From: Haloferax elongans ATCC BAA-1513
GTDB lineage: Archaea > Halobacteriota > Halobacteria > Halobacteriales > Haloferacaceae
Direction: 5' to 3'
NCBI RefSeq assembly: GCF_000336755.1
Contig: NZ_AOLK01000012.1
Location: 55,149 to 119,148, forward strand
DNA length: 64,000 nt
Shown: piece after piece, positions 16,964 through 25,801 of the stretch
Layout of the letters: every line of letters begins with the position of its first letter
How positions within the stretch are numbered: position 1 is the stretch's first letter
The notes under the pieces: generated by a model
Told to the model about the DNA's origin: nothing
The model's input: the letters and a program-made list of their open reading frames with translations, nothing else
The model's database searches: none
Made by a program: the position numbers and the translations under genes

Positions 16964-17631
16964 ATCGGTATCGGGAGCCACTGAAGCGCCGCGACGACCT
17001 TCTCCGGGGGGAAAATCGGCGGGTGGAGCACCAACCAGTCGAGGAGGATGAGTCCGAACCCGTGGGCGACGATAGAGGGGAGAATCGAGTTGCTCTCGTA
17101 GTCCACGAGACCGAACAGCACGTCCGTCGGAGCCGACAGGAGAAGCTCTATCGGGGGCTTACCGACGTGGTGGAACGCATAGAGGATGGGACTGATGAGC
17201 GCGCTCTTGCGGCCGATGTCGCGGACGCCGACACAGAGCAAGCCGCGATAGTACGTCTCGGCGGCGACGACGATGAGGAGTTGCTGTGCAGCGTGCGGCA
17301 GGAACTCCGCGAGCGCCGTCGAGGTGTGCCACATCGGGTAGTACGTCCGAATCGACGGCAGTGACGACCCGACGAGATAGAACGGAAGGACGAACAACGC
17401 GAGGAGGACCGTGTTTCGAAGCGCGGTTCGGTCCACTGTCCAACCGAGGTTGCGGCCGTGCGACACGGCGAGCGCGCCGGGAAGGAGAATAAAGAGCAGC
17501 GCGTCGTGGACCGCACGGTACGTGAGGTCACCGCCGGGTATCGGCCAGAGACTCCATGCGGCCCCGATGACGCCCCCGGCGAGGAGGGCGCGATGGAGCC
17601 ACGGAAGTCGCGCGAACCGGCGGCGAAGCAC
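16960..17631 (-). CDS. CPBP-family intramembrane glutamic protease-like protein
   Basis: A polytopic protein of 223 residues and about six helices. The CPBP motif 1 appears as AAETYYRGL (Glu, then Arg, spacing E-x3-R) and motif 2 as YAFHHVGK near residue 157; a third His/Asn-type motif would be VAHGFGLILLD. These match the catalytic set of CAAX/bacteriocin-processing enzymes such as Rce1. The first motif has one Glu (AE) rather than EE. GTG start at 17631, two bases after the upstream gene's stop. Substrate unknown. Confidence 0.75.
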   Translation of the reverse strand: MLRRRFARLPWLHRALLAGGVIGAAWSLWPIPGGDLTYRAVHDALLFILLPGALAVSHGRNLGWTVDRTALRNTVLLALFVLPFYLVGSSLPSIRTYYPMWHTSTALAEFLPHAAQQLLIVVAAETYYRGLLCVGVRDIGRKSALISPILYAFHHVGKPPIELLLSAPTDVLFGLVDYESNSILPSIVAHGFGLILLDWLVLHPPIFPPEKVVAALQWLPIPI

Positions 17632-17633
17632 CG

Positions 17634-17915
17634 TTATTCGGTTGCGACCGGTTCCCGACCGACGATGTCGAGCACGTCCTCGACGAACGTCTGGCGGGTG
17701 TCGAAGTACGTCTCGTCAGCGTCTTCGAGTATCGCTTCGAGGGTCTGGGGACCGGACGGCGTGCGGATGACCGCGTCGCCTTCTTTGTTCAGGATGCTGC
17801 TCTTTTCTTGGGGCCACGTCAGCCGAGAGGCGACGCGTGCGAGCGGCGCTCCTTCGACGGATTCGCCCTCACCCAGTTCGACCACAGGTTCCTCGTCTGC
17901 TTCCTCGTCAGCCAT
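17634..17915 (-). CDS. DUF5789-family small acidic protein
   Basis: A soluble haloarchaeal protein of 93 residues with an acidic head (MADEEADEEPVVELGEGE), a helix-turn segment APLARVASRLTWPQEKSSIL, then TPSGPQTLEAILEDADETYF. This arrangement fits DUF5789, a small halophile family of unknown function with possible nucleic-acid-binding character. The start is ATG 17915, as an upstream ATG-like extension adds only eight residues not seen in the family. It heads the three-gene operon with the CPBP protease and GrpB-like genes. Confidence 0.75.
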   Translation of the reverse strand: MADEEADEEPVVELGEGESVEGAPLARVASRLTWPQEKSSILNKEGDAVIRTPSGPQTLEAILEDADETYFDTRQTFVEDVLDIVGREPVATE

Positions 17916-18061
17916 GGGCGACGGTTGGCTACCGCGCATGATAATCCCTTCGAGATTCGCATCGATTCGGCGTCACCGCCGAAATCAATAGCCCGCTACG
18001 TGTCGGGGAACAGACAATCGTCTGACGCATCGTTTTAGGGACTCGTTCCATATACGGTCTC

Positions 18062-19138
18062 ATGACCAGTCTTTCGGAGGCGTATCACGGTGGCCGTGGT
18101 GGCCCGAGTCTCCGACGGCTCTCCCTGGGGTTCGGGGTGTTCCTCTCCGGCGCGTTGCTCGTCATCGCGGGCATCGTAGTCGCCACGACTGACGTGTACA
18201 CGTCGGGTGGCGCGACGCTCGGCGAAGCACGGGAACTCGGGGGCATCCTCGGTGGTGTGGGTGTGCCCGCCGTCTTCCTCGGCGTGTTCACCGTCCTCCC
18301 CGCCAGCCGTCGGACCCGTGCTGCTGCCATCATCGGCGCGAGCATCGCCATCCTCGGGGTCGCGCTCTTCTCGCACGCGTACCCGTGTCAGTGGTCGGGT
18401 GCCACCTGCGGCGAGGGGCTCAGAGACCTGACACTGGAGACCGTCGGCGTCTACTTCTTCGGCGCCATCACGACCTTCTGGTGTCTGTTCGTCGGTGTCG
18501 CCAACTTCAAGACGCGGAACGACCCCGGCGGCACCGCGACGGTCCAGGTGACAAAGAAGGGTGAGACGCGCGTCGTCGAAGTCGAAAAACGCGTTCGCGG
18601 AGGACTCGGCGGCATCGGCTTCCTCGGCGGCACGCCCGACGGCGACGTCGATACCCAAACCAACGCACAGTCGCAACAGAACCAGCAGCCCTCGAACTCG
18701 CAGTCGAATTCGTTCGGGGCGACGACGACCGGAGCCACCGACGGCGGCGCATCGACTCAGGAAATCTCGTCTCCGCTCGACGGCCAGCGCCAAGCCCAGA
18801 ACCAGAGTCAGAACCAAACTCAGAGTCAGAACCAAACACGGAATCCGAACCAAACTCAGAGGCCGAGCCAAACCCAGAGCCCATCTGGGCCGACGACCGC
18901 GAGCGCCAGTGCCTCGTCGCCCTCACAGGGTCAGAACATGCAGGCCTCGGACGCCTCCGAACATCCCGCCGCAGACCGCCCGGAGAACGCGACGGTCGGC
19001 GACCGCTACTGTGGTAACTGCGCGTACTTCGAATACGTCCGCACTTCTGACGGACTCAAACCCTACTGCGCAATCCACGACGAGATGATGCAGGACATGG
19101 AAGCCTGCGACGCGTGGTTCCCGCGCGGGCGTCAGTAG
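18062..19138 (+). CDS. Membrane protein with Asn/Gln-rich linker and C-terminal cysteine motif (DUF7139-like)
   Basis: The 358-residue protein starts with four hydrophobic segments (residues 22-160). Residues about 195-305 are a low-complexity linker rich in Gln, Asn, Ser and Thr, holding a cluster of N-x-S/T sequons (NQSQNQTQSQNQTRNPNQTQ). It ends in a compact Cys domain (YCGNCAYFEYV ... YCAIHDEMMQDMEACDAW) that looks like a metal or redox site. Function unknown. ATG 18062 has GTTTTAGGG about 30 nt upstream. Sequons suggest a cell-surface linker, whereas the CxxC tail looks cytoplasmic, so topology is open. Confidence 0.7.
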   Translation: MTSLSEAYHGGRGGPSLRRLSLGFGVFLSGALLVIAGIVVATTDVYTSGGATLGEARELGGILGGVGVPAVFLGVFTVLPASRRTRAAAIIGASIAILGVALFSHAYPCQWSGATCGEGLRDLTLETVGVYFFGAITTFWCLFVGVANFKTRNDPGGTATVQVTKKGETRVVEVEKRVRGGLGGIGFLGGTPDGDVDTQTNAQSQQNQQPSNSQSNSFGATTTGATDGGASTQEISSPLDGQRQAQNQSQNQTQSQNQTRNPNQTQRPSQTQSPSGPTTASASASSPSQGQNMQASDASEHPAADRPENATVGDRYCGNCAYFEYVRTSDGLKPYCAIHDEMMQDMEACDAWFPRGRQ

Positions 19139-19193
19139 AACGACGCCGGACCCGTTCTCACGACTCTTTCTTCTCGACTGGGCGGTTCACTTC

Positions 19194-19745
19194 TCACAAT
19201 TCGTTCAACCTCGACTCGACGTCTCGCCAGTGACTTCCGCGCCAGAACACCTGTCCGCAGTCGCGACAGCGCCACAACCTCGTCTCCCCGTCGCTCGGGG
19301 CGTATTCGGGAATCGGCGCGTCGTCGCCGAGTTCTTCGACAGGCCCGTTGCAGACGCCGCAGCGGGTTGGTTCCTCGTCCAGCGCGATGTCGAAGCCGAC
19401 CGATTCGAGTTCGCGTAACTGGTGGAGTGGGCGTTTCGACGCCACCAGAACGCTTCTGGACGCTCGTTCGGCCAGCGACACGTCGCGCGTGAGGAGCACC
19501 CGAGATTCCTCGGCGGCGCGGTCGAGAAGGGTCGAATCGCCCGGGTCGGTGTCGTGTTCGTCGAGCGCGTAAGCCGTGTCGTACCCGCACATCCGCAGGT
19601 AGGTGGCAAGCTTGCCGAGCATCACGTCCAGAAGGAATCTCGTTTTGTCTGGGCACCCACCCTCGATACCCGAGGCGATGGTCCCCGGATGGTCAGGTCC
19701 GACCTCGTCGCTGCCGGTAGCGGTGGTCTCGCGCTCGTCGGTCAC
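19194..19745 (-). CDS. Mut7-C RNase-domain (PIN-like) protein with zinc ribbon
   Basis: The protein of 183 residues begins with a disordered head and then RFLLDVMLGKLATYLRMCGY, the start of the Mut7-C PIN-like nuclease fold, with acidic residues in LLDV, DPGDSTLL and LLTRD. A zinc ribbon ends it (CGVCNGPVEEL ... WRCRDCGQVFW). Such proteins are predicted RNases. The GTG start at 19745 overlaps the polX stop (GTGA), so the two are translationally coupled; later ATG codons would cut into the fold. The coupling with a DNA repair polymerase is the only hint of its role. Confidence 0.78.
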   Translation of the reverse strand: MTDERETTATGSDEVGPDHPGTIASGIEGGCPDKTRFLLDVMLGKLATYLRMCGYDTAYALDEHDTDPGDSTLLDRAAEESRVLLTRDVSLAERASRSVLVASKRPLHQLRELESVGFDIALDEEPTRCGVCNGPVEELGDDAPIPEYAPSDGETRLWRCRDCGQVFWRGSHWRDVESRLNEL

Positions 19746-21490
19746 TGCACGAAGTCTCGAAGTTCCTCCACCGGGCGGGCGTTCAGCACATCCGCCGTTT
19801 CGACCCATCCGCGTCGGGCGGTGTGAACCCCGTACCGGACGTGGTCGAGTTCGGCGGGCCGGTGTGCGTCGGTGTTGATGGCGATTGTCGCGCCCGCCTC
19901 GGCAGCGATTTTGAGCGCTTCGCCGTTCAAGTCGAGTCGGTACGGACTCGCGTTGAGTTCGAGTGCAACGTCGTTTTCGACGGCCGCCTCGGCGATTCGT
20001 TCGTAATCGAGCGGAAGCCCGGGACGCTGGTTGATGAGGCGGCCGGTCGGGTGGCCGAGGATATCGACCGCGGGGTGTTCAATCGCACGTACGAGCCGTT
20101 CGGTTGCTGTCTCGCGGTCTTGGTCGAGCGCGCTGTGGGGCGAGGCGACGACCACGTCCAGTTGGTCGAGCACGTCGTCCGCGACGGAGATACCGCCCTC
20201 GGCGTCGATGTTCGCTTCGACACCGTGGAAGACTGCGATATCGGCGTCTTCCGCGACGCGTCTGACTTCCTCGGCCTGTTCGAGTAACTCGTCGTCTTCG
20301 ACGCCGACGCCACCGACCATGCCGGGGCCGGTCGCGTGGTCGGAGACGACGTGGTACTCGTAGCCGCGTTCTTCGGCCGCGGCGACCATCTCGGCGATGG
20401 TGTTGTCGCCGTCGGACCACTCGGTGTGGGTGTGGAGGTCGCCGCGAACGTCGCCTTCTTCGAGGAGACTCGGGAGTTCTCCGTCGGTCGCGGCCTCTAT
20501 CTCGCCCGTGTCTTCGCGCATCTCGGGCGGAACGAGCGGTACGTCGAGCGCGGCGTACATCGACTCCTCGGTGTCGCCCCCGACTCGCTCACCGACGCGG
20601 GGGCCGTCGTCGGCGTCGGAGACAGCTGAGATGTCGAACATCCCGTACTCGTTCATCTTGAGGCCGCGGTCGATGGCGATGTTGCGGAGGTGGACGTTGT
20701 GGTCCTTGCTCCCGGTGAAGTACTGGAGGGCGGCCCCGTACTCGTCGGGGTCGACGACGCGGAGGTCGACCCGCATCGCGTTCACCCGGATGCTCGCCTT
20801 CTGCTCGCCCGCTTCGATGATGTCGCCGGTGAGTTCGAAGTCGACGAAGGAGTCGATGACCGATTGGGGGTGGTCGCTCGCGACAAGGATGTCGATGTCG
20901 CCGACCGTCTCGCGCCAGCGACGCATCGACCCGGCGGGTTCGGCCCGCTCGACGGCGTTGTTCTCGCTGAGATAGGCCAGCAGGTCGTCGGCAACGGGGC
21001 GCGCCTTTCCGAGGAGTTCTCGGCCGGTCGATTTGCGGGCGAAGTCGATGCCGTCGAGGATGTTCTGCTCGGTCTTTGCGCCGAAGCCTTTGACCTCCTG
21101 AATCTCTCCGTCGCGGGCGGCAGCTTCCAACTCGTCGAGGTCGGTGATGCCGAGCGCTTCGTAGAGCGTGCCGACTGTCTTGGGGCCGACACCCTCGACG
21201 CTCGTCAGCCCGGCCATGTCCACGGGCAACTCGTCTCGGAGGTCGTCTAACTCCTCGATGTGGCCCGTCTCGAAGTACTCGACAATCTTCGAGGAGATGG
21301 CGTCGCCGACGCGGTCGATTGTTTGAACCGCGTCTTCGCCTTCGGCGGCGAGGTCTTCGATGGGCTTTGGATGCTCGCGGATGTTCTCCGCTGCGCGACG
21401 GTAACTCGACGGTTTGTACTCGACGCCCGTCGCGTCGAGGCGGTCTGCGAACTCTTCGAGGAGTGTCGCAATCTCGTCGTTCCGGCTCAT
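19742..21490 (-). CDS. polX: DNA polymerase/3'-5' exonuclease PolX
   Basis: A 582-residue family X polymerase for base-excision or end repair. Order of domains: N-terminal 8-kDa/helix-hairpin-helix region (GVGPKTVGTLYEALG and VKGFGAKTEQNIL), palm with EPAGSMRRWRETVGDIDILV (metal Asp pair DID), and a C-terminal PHP domain (RGDLHTHTEWSDGDNTIAEM, then VVSDHA and INTDAHRP) that supplies exonuclease activity. Length and order match bacterial and archaeal PolX. The start ATG overlaps the stop of the DUF5788 gene by 4 bp. Confidence 0.93.
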   Translation of the reverse strand: MSRNDEIATLLEEFADRLDATGVEYKPSSYRRAAENIREHPKPIEDLAAEGEDAVQTIDRVGDAISSKIVEYFETGHIEELDDLRDELPVDMAGLTSVEGVGPKTVGTLYEALGITDLDELEAAARDGEIQEVKGFGAKTEQNILDGIDFARKSTGRELLGKARPVADDLLAYLSENNAVERAEPAGSMRRWRETVGDIDILVASDHPQSVIDSFVDFELTGDIIEAGEQKASIRVNAMRVDLRVVDPDEYGAALQYFTGSKDHNVHLRNIAIDRGLKMNEYGMFDISAVSDADDGPRVGERVGGDTEESMYAALDVPLVPPEMREDTGEIEAATDGELPSLLEEGDVRGDLHTHTEWSDGDNTIAEMVAAAEERGYEYHVVSDHATGPGMVGGVGVEDDELLEQAEEVRRVAEDADIAVFHGVEANIDAEGGISVADDVLDQLDVVVASPHSALDQDRETATERLVRAIEHPAVDILGHPTGRLINQRPGLPLDYERIAEAAVENDVALELNASPYRLDLNGEALKIAAEAGATIAINTDAHRPAELDHVRYGVHTARRGWVETADVLNARPVEELRDFVQ

Positions 21491-21927
21491 CGACCGCCTC
21501 GCTTACTTGCGCCTCCCTCGCGGCCGAGCGCCTTCTTCAGGAAGCTCATCCAGCGCTTTTGATCGGCCGCGTTCTGAAGTTTCGACTCCTGTTCGAGGTC
21601 GACCGGGCGGAGTTGTTCGAGCGCGTTCAACGCTCGGTCGATGCCGACGATGTCGTCGATGAGACGACGGCCCTCCTCGTAGCTCACCTCGTTGTCCTCG
21701 ATAGGCTGGAGACGCTCCAGTCGCTCCCGCCGGAGGTTCCGCTTCGCTTGGTCGACGCGCTCGCGTTCACCTGCAGGGATGGTGTCTCGACGCTTGATTT
21801 CGAAGACGAACTCCCGGAGGTCTATCATCTCACCCTGTATCTCGATGGTCTCGGGAATCTGTACGCCTACCGTCGCGCCCTCCCGATTGACGCGTTCTAA
21901 CAGTTGCTTGCGCTCGAACTCCTTCAC
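21487..21927 (-). CDS. DUF5788-family protein, first gene of the polX operon
   Basis: A charged, mainly helical 146-residue protein with a GTG start (KEFERKQLLERVNREGATVG). The PETIEIQGEMIDLREFVFEI block is the best conserved-looking part; the second half is a basic and acidic helical hairpin (RVDQAKRNLRRERLERL) and the tail is Arg/Lys-rich. The family is, as I recall, the haloarchaeal DUF5788; no function is known. The TGA overlaps the polX ATG, which links it to DNA repair by position only. Confidence 0.72.
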   Translation of the reverse strand: MKEFERKQLLERVNREGATVGVQIPETIEIQGEMIDLREFVFEIKRRDTIPAGERERVDQAKRNLRRERLERLQPIEDNEVSYEEGRRLIDDIVGIDRALNALEQLRPVDLEQESKLQNAADQKRWMSFLKKALGREGGASKRGGR

Positions 21928-22078
21928 GACCTGACCTTGCCGTGCGTGGCACTTCGCTCCTTCGCCGCCACCCTCACAGCGTCAGTCGAGTACTCACCAT
22001 TGTTCAACTGTTTGCCAGACTGTCTGTAATTGCTGAAAAATGGTTATGCGGCGCTCCGTTGTATTATCAACACGAATC

Positions 22079-22927
22079 ATGTCTGGTGAGACTATTAACG
22101 GGGGAGAGGCATCGGACGATGAAACGCCGATGACGTTCGCTCGGGCACGCCTCTATACGTTCTATCTTCTCGCGCTCGTGACGCTCGGAATGGCGGCCGC
22201 GTTCGTCGTTGAACTGCTGTCGTACTCGATAGTTGGGTGGGGTGCAGGCGGCGAAGAACTCGGGATACATCGCCTGCACATCATGGTCATCGCCTCGACA
22301 GTCTGGATAATCATCCTCGGCGTCGCGACGCAACTGTACCGCCCGCTGAAGCGTGTGGCACTGATGCAAATCGCGTTCGTCGTGACGACGCTCGTCCTCG
22401 CCGGGACGATTATCGGAAACGGTCCGGTCGAAGAGGTCGTGCCGTTCTTCGTGCTGACCGGTCTGATGACGCTGTTCCACCCGGCGGGACGCGACATCCT
22501 CTCGGTCGGCGATGAATACAGTCCGGCACTGCTCGGCCTCGTCGCCGTCGCATCGGTTCCCGTGTTGGCCTACGCAGTGAACCAGTTCGGGCTTCAGAGC
22601 ACCGGCGACAGCCACGCCATGATGGGCCACTACATGGAGATGGCGGTCATGTCCATCGTGCTGCTCTTGACGGGGCTTGTCGCCGCCGCGGGCGCACCCG
22701 GCCACCGCATCGTCGCGTGGTTCTCTGCGGGTCTCGCGGTCTACTTCGGCGCGCTCTCGCTGACGTTCCCGGCGCAAGCGTCGAGTATCGATGCCGTCTG
22801 GGCTGTTGCACTCGTTGCGTGGGGGGTGGCGTTCGTCGCTACGAGCGAACTCCGCGTGAGCGGTCGGACCTCACTCGCACAGGAACGGCCGCTGACGGTG
22901 CCGGGGAGCCCTCGGACGCCAGAGTAG
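22079..22927 (+). CDS. Polytopic membrane protein of unknown function
   Basis: 282 residues with about seven hydrophobic segments: LYTFYLLALVTLGMAAAFVV, IHRLHIMVIASTVWIIILGV, ALMQIAFVVTTLVLAGTIIG and four more, and an acidic N-terminal tail. Membrane-embedded histidines (IHRLHIM, MTLFHPAG, HAMMGHYMEM) stand out and could bind metal or haem, but no family is recognised. The ATG at 22079 is preferred over an upstream in-frame start that would add basic, non-haloarchaeal residues; TGTATTATC lies about 25 nt before it. It stands alone between divergent and co-directional neighbours. Confidence 0.65.
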   Translation: MSGETINGGEASDDETPMTFARARLYTFYLLALVTLGMAAAFVVELLSYSIVGWGAGGEELGIHRLHIMVIASTVWIIILGVATQLYRPLKRVALMQIAFVVTTLVLAGTIIGNGPVEEVVPFFVLTGLMTLFHPAGRDILSVGDEYSPALLGLVAVASVPVLAYAVNQFGLQSTGDSHAMMGHYMEMAVMSIVLLLTGLVAAAGAPGHRIVAWFSAGLAVYFGALSLTFPAQASSIDAVWAVALVAWGVAFVATSELRVSGRTSLAQERPLTVPGSPRTPE

Positions 22928-23103
22928 CACAGACGAGCAGTCGTTTCGGAGAGACTCCCTTCGCTCGGCGATTTCTCGGCATGTTTCTCTTCGCCCGGCG
23001 AAACTCGCCGCAGTCTCGGTCGGCACACGGAGTCCGTCGTATATCGCCGCAAACGCGCGTGCAGAGACGAACCTTCTTATGCTTATCTTGGATATCGTGA
23101 AGT

Positions 23104-24453
23104 ATGGGTTTGTTCGACCGACTCCGCGGTAAGGACCATCCGCGTGTCGCTTTCATCGGCATCGACGGGGTGCCCTTTAGTCTCCTCTCTGACCACCCTG
23201 AAGAGTTCCCCAACGTCGCGGCACTGGCCGACGAAGGCGCTGCCGGAGCCATCGACAGCATCGTCCCTCCTGAATCCAGCGCGTGTTGGCCGGCGCTCAC
23301 GACCGGTGTCAATCCCGGCGAGACCGGCGTGTACGGCTTCCAGGACCGCGAAGTTCGGTCGTACGACACGTACGTCCCGATGGGTCGCGACGTCCAGGCC
23401 ACGCGCGTCTGGGACCGCGTCACCGACGCTGGCCGCGACGCGACTGTGATGAACGTGCCCGTGACGTTCCCACCGCAGCGAAACGTCCAGCGCATGGTCT
23501 CTGGCTTCCTCTCGCCGGGCGTCGATAAGGCGGCGTTCCCCGACGAACTCCGAGACACGCTTCAGGACATCGGCTACAAAATCGACGTCAACGCCAAACT
23601 CGGACACAAAGACGACAAGTCCGACTTCGTCGAGGACGCCCACGAGACGCTCGACAAGCGGTACGAGGCGTTCACACACTACCTCGAAAAAGACGACTGG
23701 GACCTCTTTTTCGGCGTCTTCATGACGACCGACCGCCTCAACCACTTCCTCTTCAAGGACTACGAGCGCGACGGTGAGAACAAAGACGCCTTCATGGAGT
23801 TCTATCGGAAGGTCGACGATTACATCGGCAAGATTCGTGACAGCCTTCCCGAGGACGTGACGCTCGTCGTCGCGTCCGACCACGGTTTCACGTCGCTCGA
23901 CTACGAGGTCCACTGCAACACGTGGCTCGAAGAGAACGGCTGGCTTTCCTACGAAGACGACGACCACGAGGCACTCTCGGACATCGCCGAAGAGTCTCGC
24001 GCGTACTCGCTTATCCCCGGTCGCTTCTTCATCAACCTCGAAGGTCGCGAACCTCGCGGCTCCGTCCCGCAGGACGAATACGAGGCAGTCCGCGACGAAT
24101 TGAAAGCCGAACTCGAAGCCCTCGAAGGCCCAGACGGCAAGAAAGTCGCAGACCGCGTCGTCGTCAAGGAAGAAGCCTTCCGCGGCGACCACGACGACAT
24201 CGCACCCGACCTCGTCGTCGTCCCGAACCACGGATTCGACCTCAAGTCCGGGTTCAAGGGCCACGACGAAGTCTTCGGTGTCGGCCCGCGAAACGGGATG
24301 CACAGCTTCGACAACGCGACGCTGCTCATCGACAACCCCGACGCCGAAATCGAAGACGCCGACCTCTACGACATCGCACCGACCATCCTCGACCTGATGG
24401 AAATCGACTACGCGCGCACCGAACTCGACGGCGCGAGTCTCGTCCACCAGTAA
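23104..24453 (+). CDS. Alkaline-phosphatase-superfamily phosphodiesterase/nucleotide pyrophosphatase-like enzyme
   Basis: 449 residues of type I phosphodiesterase/AP fold. Metal and nucleophile sites are visible: FIGIDGVPFSLL (metal Asp), ESSACWPALTTG (Ser/Thr nucleophile region), MTTDRLNHFLF (Asp and His), VASDHGFTSLD (Asp-His) and, near the C-terminus, RNGMHSFDN (His). It should hydrolyse a phosphodiester or phosphonate; the substrate is unknown. No signal peptide, so cytoplasmic. TTATGCTTATC lies about 25 nt upstream of the ATG. It converges on cetZ with a 92-bp gap. Confidence 0.85.
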   Translation: MGLFDRLRGKDHPRVAFIGIDGVPFSLLSDHPEEFPNVAALADEGAAGAIDSIVPPESSACWPALTTGVNPGETGVYGFQDREVRSYDTYVPMGRDVQATRVWDRVTDAGRDATVMNVPVTFPPQRNVQRMVSGFLSPGVDKAAFPDELRDTLQDIGYKIDVNAKLGHKDDKSDFVEDAHETLDKRYEAFTHYLEKDDWDLFFGVFMTTDRLNHFLFKDYERDGENKDAFMEFYRKVDDYIGKIRDSLPEDVTLVVASDHGFTSLDYEVHCNTWLEENGWLSYEDDDHEALSDIAEESRAYSLIPGRFFINLEGREPRGSVPQDEYEAVRDELKAELEALEGPDGKKVADRVVVKEEAFRGDHDDIAPDLVVVPNHGFDLKSGFKGHDEVFGVGPRNGMHSFDNATLLIDNPDAEIEDADLYDIAPTILDLMEIDYARTELDGASLVHQ

Positions 24454-24545
24454 CGCGAGCGAATCGTCTCTCAGTCGAACGCGACTCCGTCGAAAACCAG
24501 TCTTTCTTTCGCCGATTCAGCTGCCGACCAGCGCGAGCACGACGC

Positions 24546-25628
24546 TCAGATAAGGTCGTCTATCTTGTCGTTCTGCCACATCTCACTCGGGTCCTCGCGC
24601 GTCTCGTTTTTCGCCTCGTCGATGGCCTCGCGGGCGCGCTCCATGAACGACTCGACGCGGTCAGAGCGCTCGACGCCGCCCATGAGGACGAGTGACGCGA
24701 GTCGGTTACTTTCGAGTGGGAAGTCGCCACCGCGGACCTGTAGACTGCCGGTCTCTTCCTCGACCCACCGTCGGGCGCGCTCGACACCTTTTCGCGGAAT
24801 CGAATCGGGCTTTCCGGCGACGACGACGAGCGCAGAGTCCGCGTTGCTCGCGTCCGGGAGACTCGTCCCCGTCAGGACGGCTCGACGGACGATACTCATC
24901 ACGGCATTGATGTTCTCTTCTGCCTTCGGTGCCGCTTCGGCACTTGCGTAGCCAAGTGCCGCGATACCCCCGGCACGGAGGGTGTTGATAACCTCGGACG
25001 AGTCGACGACGCTCTCGCCGACGCCTTCGGTCGCCTCGCCGGAGGCGAGCAGGAGGCCGACGCGACGGGCGATAGCCTCGTTTATCGCGTCGAATCCTTC
25101 GCTCATCGACTCGCCAGACGACCGGAAGGCGTCGTTGTCGACGAGGAGGACGGCGTCTGATTCGCGGGCGACAGTCTTGAGCGACCGTCCGGCGTTCACC
25201 TGATACATCGCGCCTTCGTCCTCGCCGGGAAGGATGCCGAGGACGTAGACCGGGATGTTGTAGATTCGCTGGAGTTCCTTCGCGAGGACGGGCGCACCAC
25301 CGGAACCGGACCCCCCACCGAGTCCGGCGACGATGAATATCGACTCGGCTTCGGCCGTGACACGGCCGTCGAGCGCCGAGAGTACTTCCGTCTTGTCCGC
25401 TTGCATGACTTCGGCACCGAGTTCGTTGTCGCCGCCGACGCCGTGGCCGTTGACACGGTCCTGTCCGATGAGAACCGTCTCGAACGGTAGTTGCTTGAGG
25501 TCAGCCTTTGCGGTGTTAACCCCGACTGCACCGAGGACAGCACCGAATCCCATTCGCTCGTCGAACGACTGGAGGGCCGCCGTGAGCTTCCCACCCGCTT
25601 GGCCGAGACCAATCAGGACTGTCTTCAT
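24546..25628 (-). CDS. cetZ2: CetZ tubulin-like cytoskeletal protein
   Basis: A 360-residue tubulin/FtsZ-superfamily protein. It has MKTVLIGLGQAGGKL at the N-terminus (G-box 1), the signature VAGLGGGSGSGGAPVLA and a CetZ-like MGFGAVLGAVGVNTAKADL. CetZ proteins shape haloarchaeal cells and aid motility rather than division. ATG 25628 begins the conserved nucleotide fold; longer upstream frames are unlikely. Among paralogues the position matches H. volcanii CetZ2 (HVO_0745, from memory); the subtype was not checked by phylogeny. Confidence 0.88.
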   Translation of the reverse strand: MKTVLIGLGQAGGKLTAALQSFDERMGFGAVLGAVGVNTAKADLKQLPFETVLIGQDRVNGHGVGGDNELGAEVMQADKTEVLSALDGRVTAEAESIFIVAGLGGGSGSGGAPVLAKELQRIYNIPVYVLGILPGEDEGAMYQVNAGRSLKTVARESDAVLLVDNDAFRSSGESMSEGFDAINEAIARRVGLLLASGEATEGVGESVVDSSEVINTLRAGGIAALGYASAEAAPKAEENINAVMSIVRRAVLTGTSLPDASNADSALVVVAGKPDSIPRKGVERARRWVEEETGSLQVRGGDFPLESNRLASLVLMGGVERSDRVESFMERAREAIDEAKNETREDPSEMWQNDKIDDLI

Positions 25629-25764
25629 ATCCAACACCACTATTGGGTTGCTCTTCAACGTTCCCCACGCGAGTCGGCCCCCGCTCGAAAGTGAGTGACC
25701 GCTCTTCTCAAAAGTGGGCGACCGCACCTGTCTGTGGTGCCGTGACGACACCCAATCGAGGCGC

Positions 25765-25801
25765 AGGTTTATGCCATATGACGGGACCACCCCGGCGTAT
25801 G
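25765..25801 (+). promoter_or_regulatory. Shared 37-bp promoter block, copy 1 (before the coiled-coil gene)
   Basis: Begins AGGTTTATGCC and continues with ACGGGACCACCCCG, ending in TATG at the start codon. AGGTT lies exactly 34 nt, and ACGGGA exactly 18 nt, before the ATG at 25799. The same elements at the same spacing recur at 26804 and 30610. The TTTATG part is the TATA-like box; the GC-rich core between TATA and start is not seen before the other genes of the window that I checked. Confidence 0.7.
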
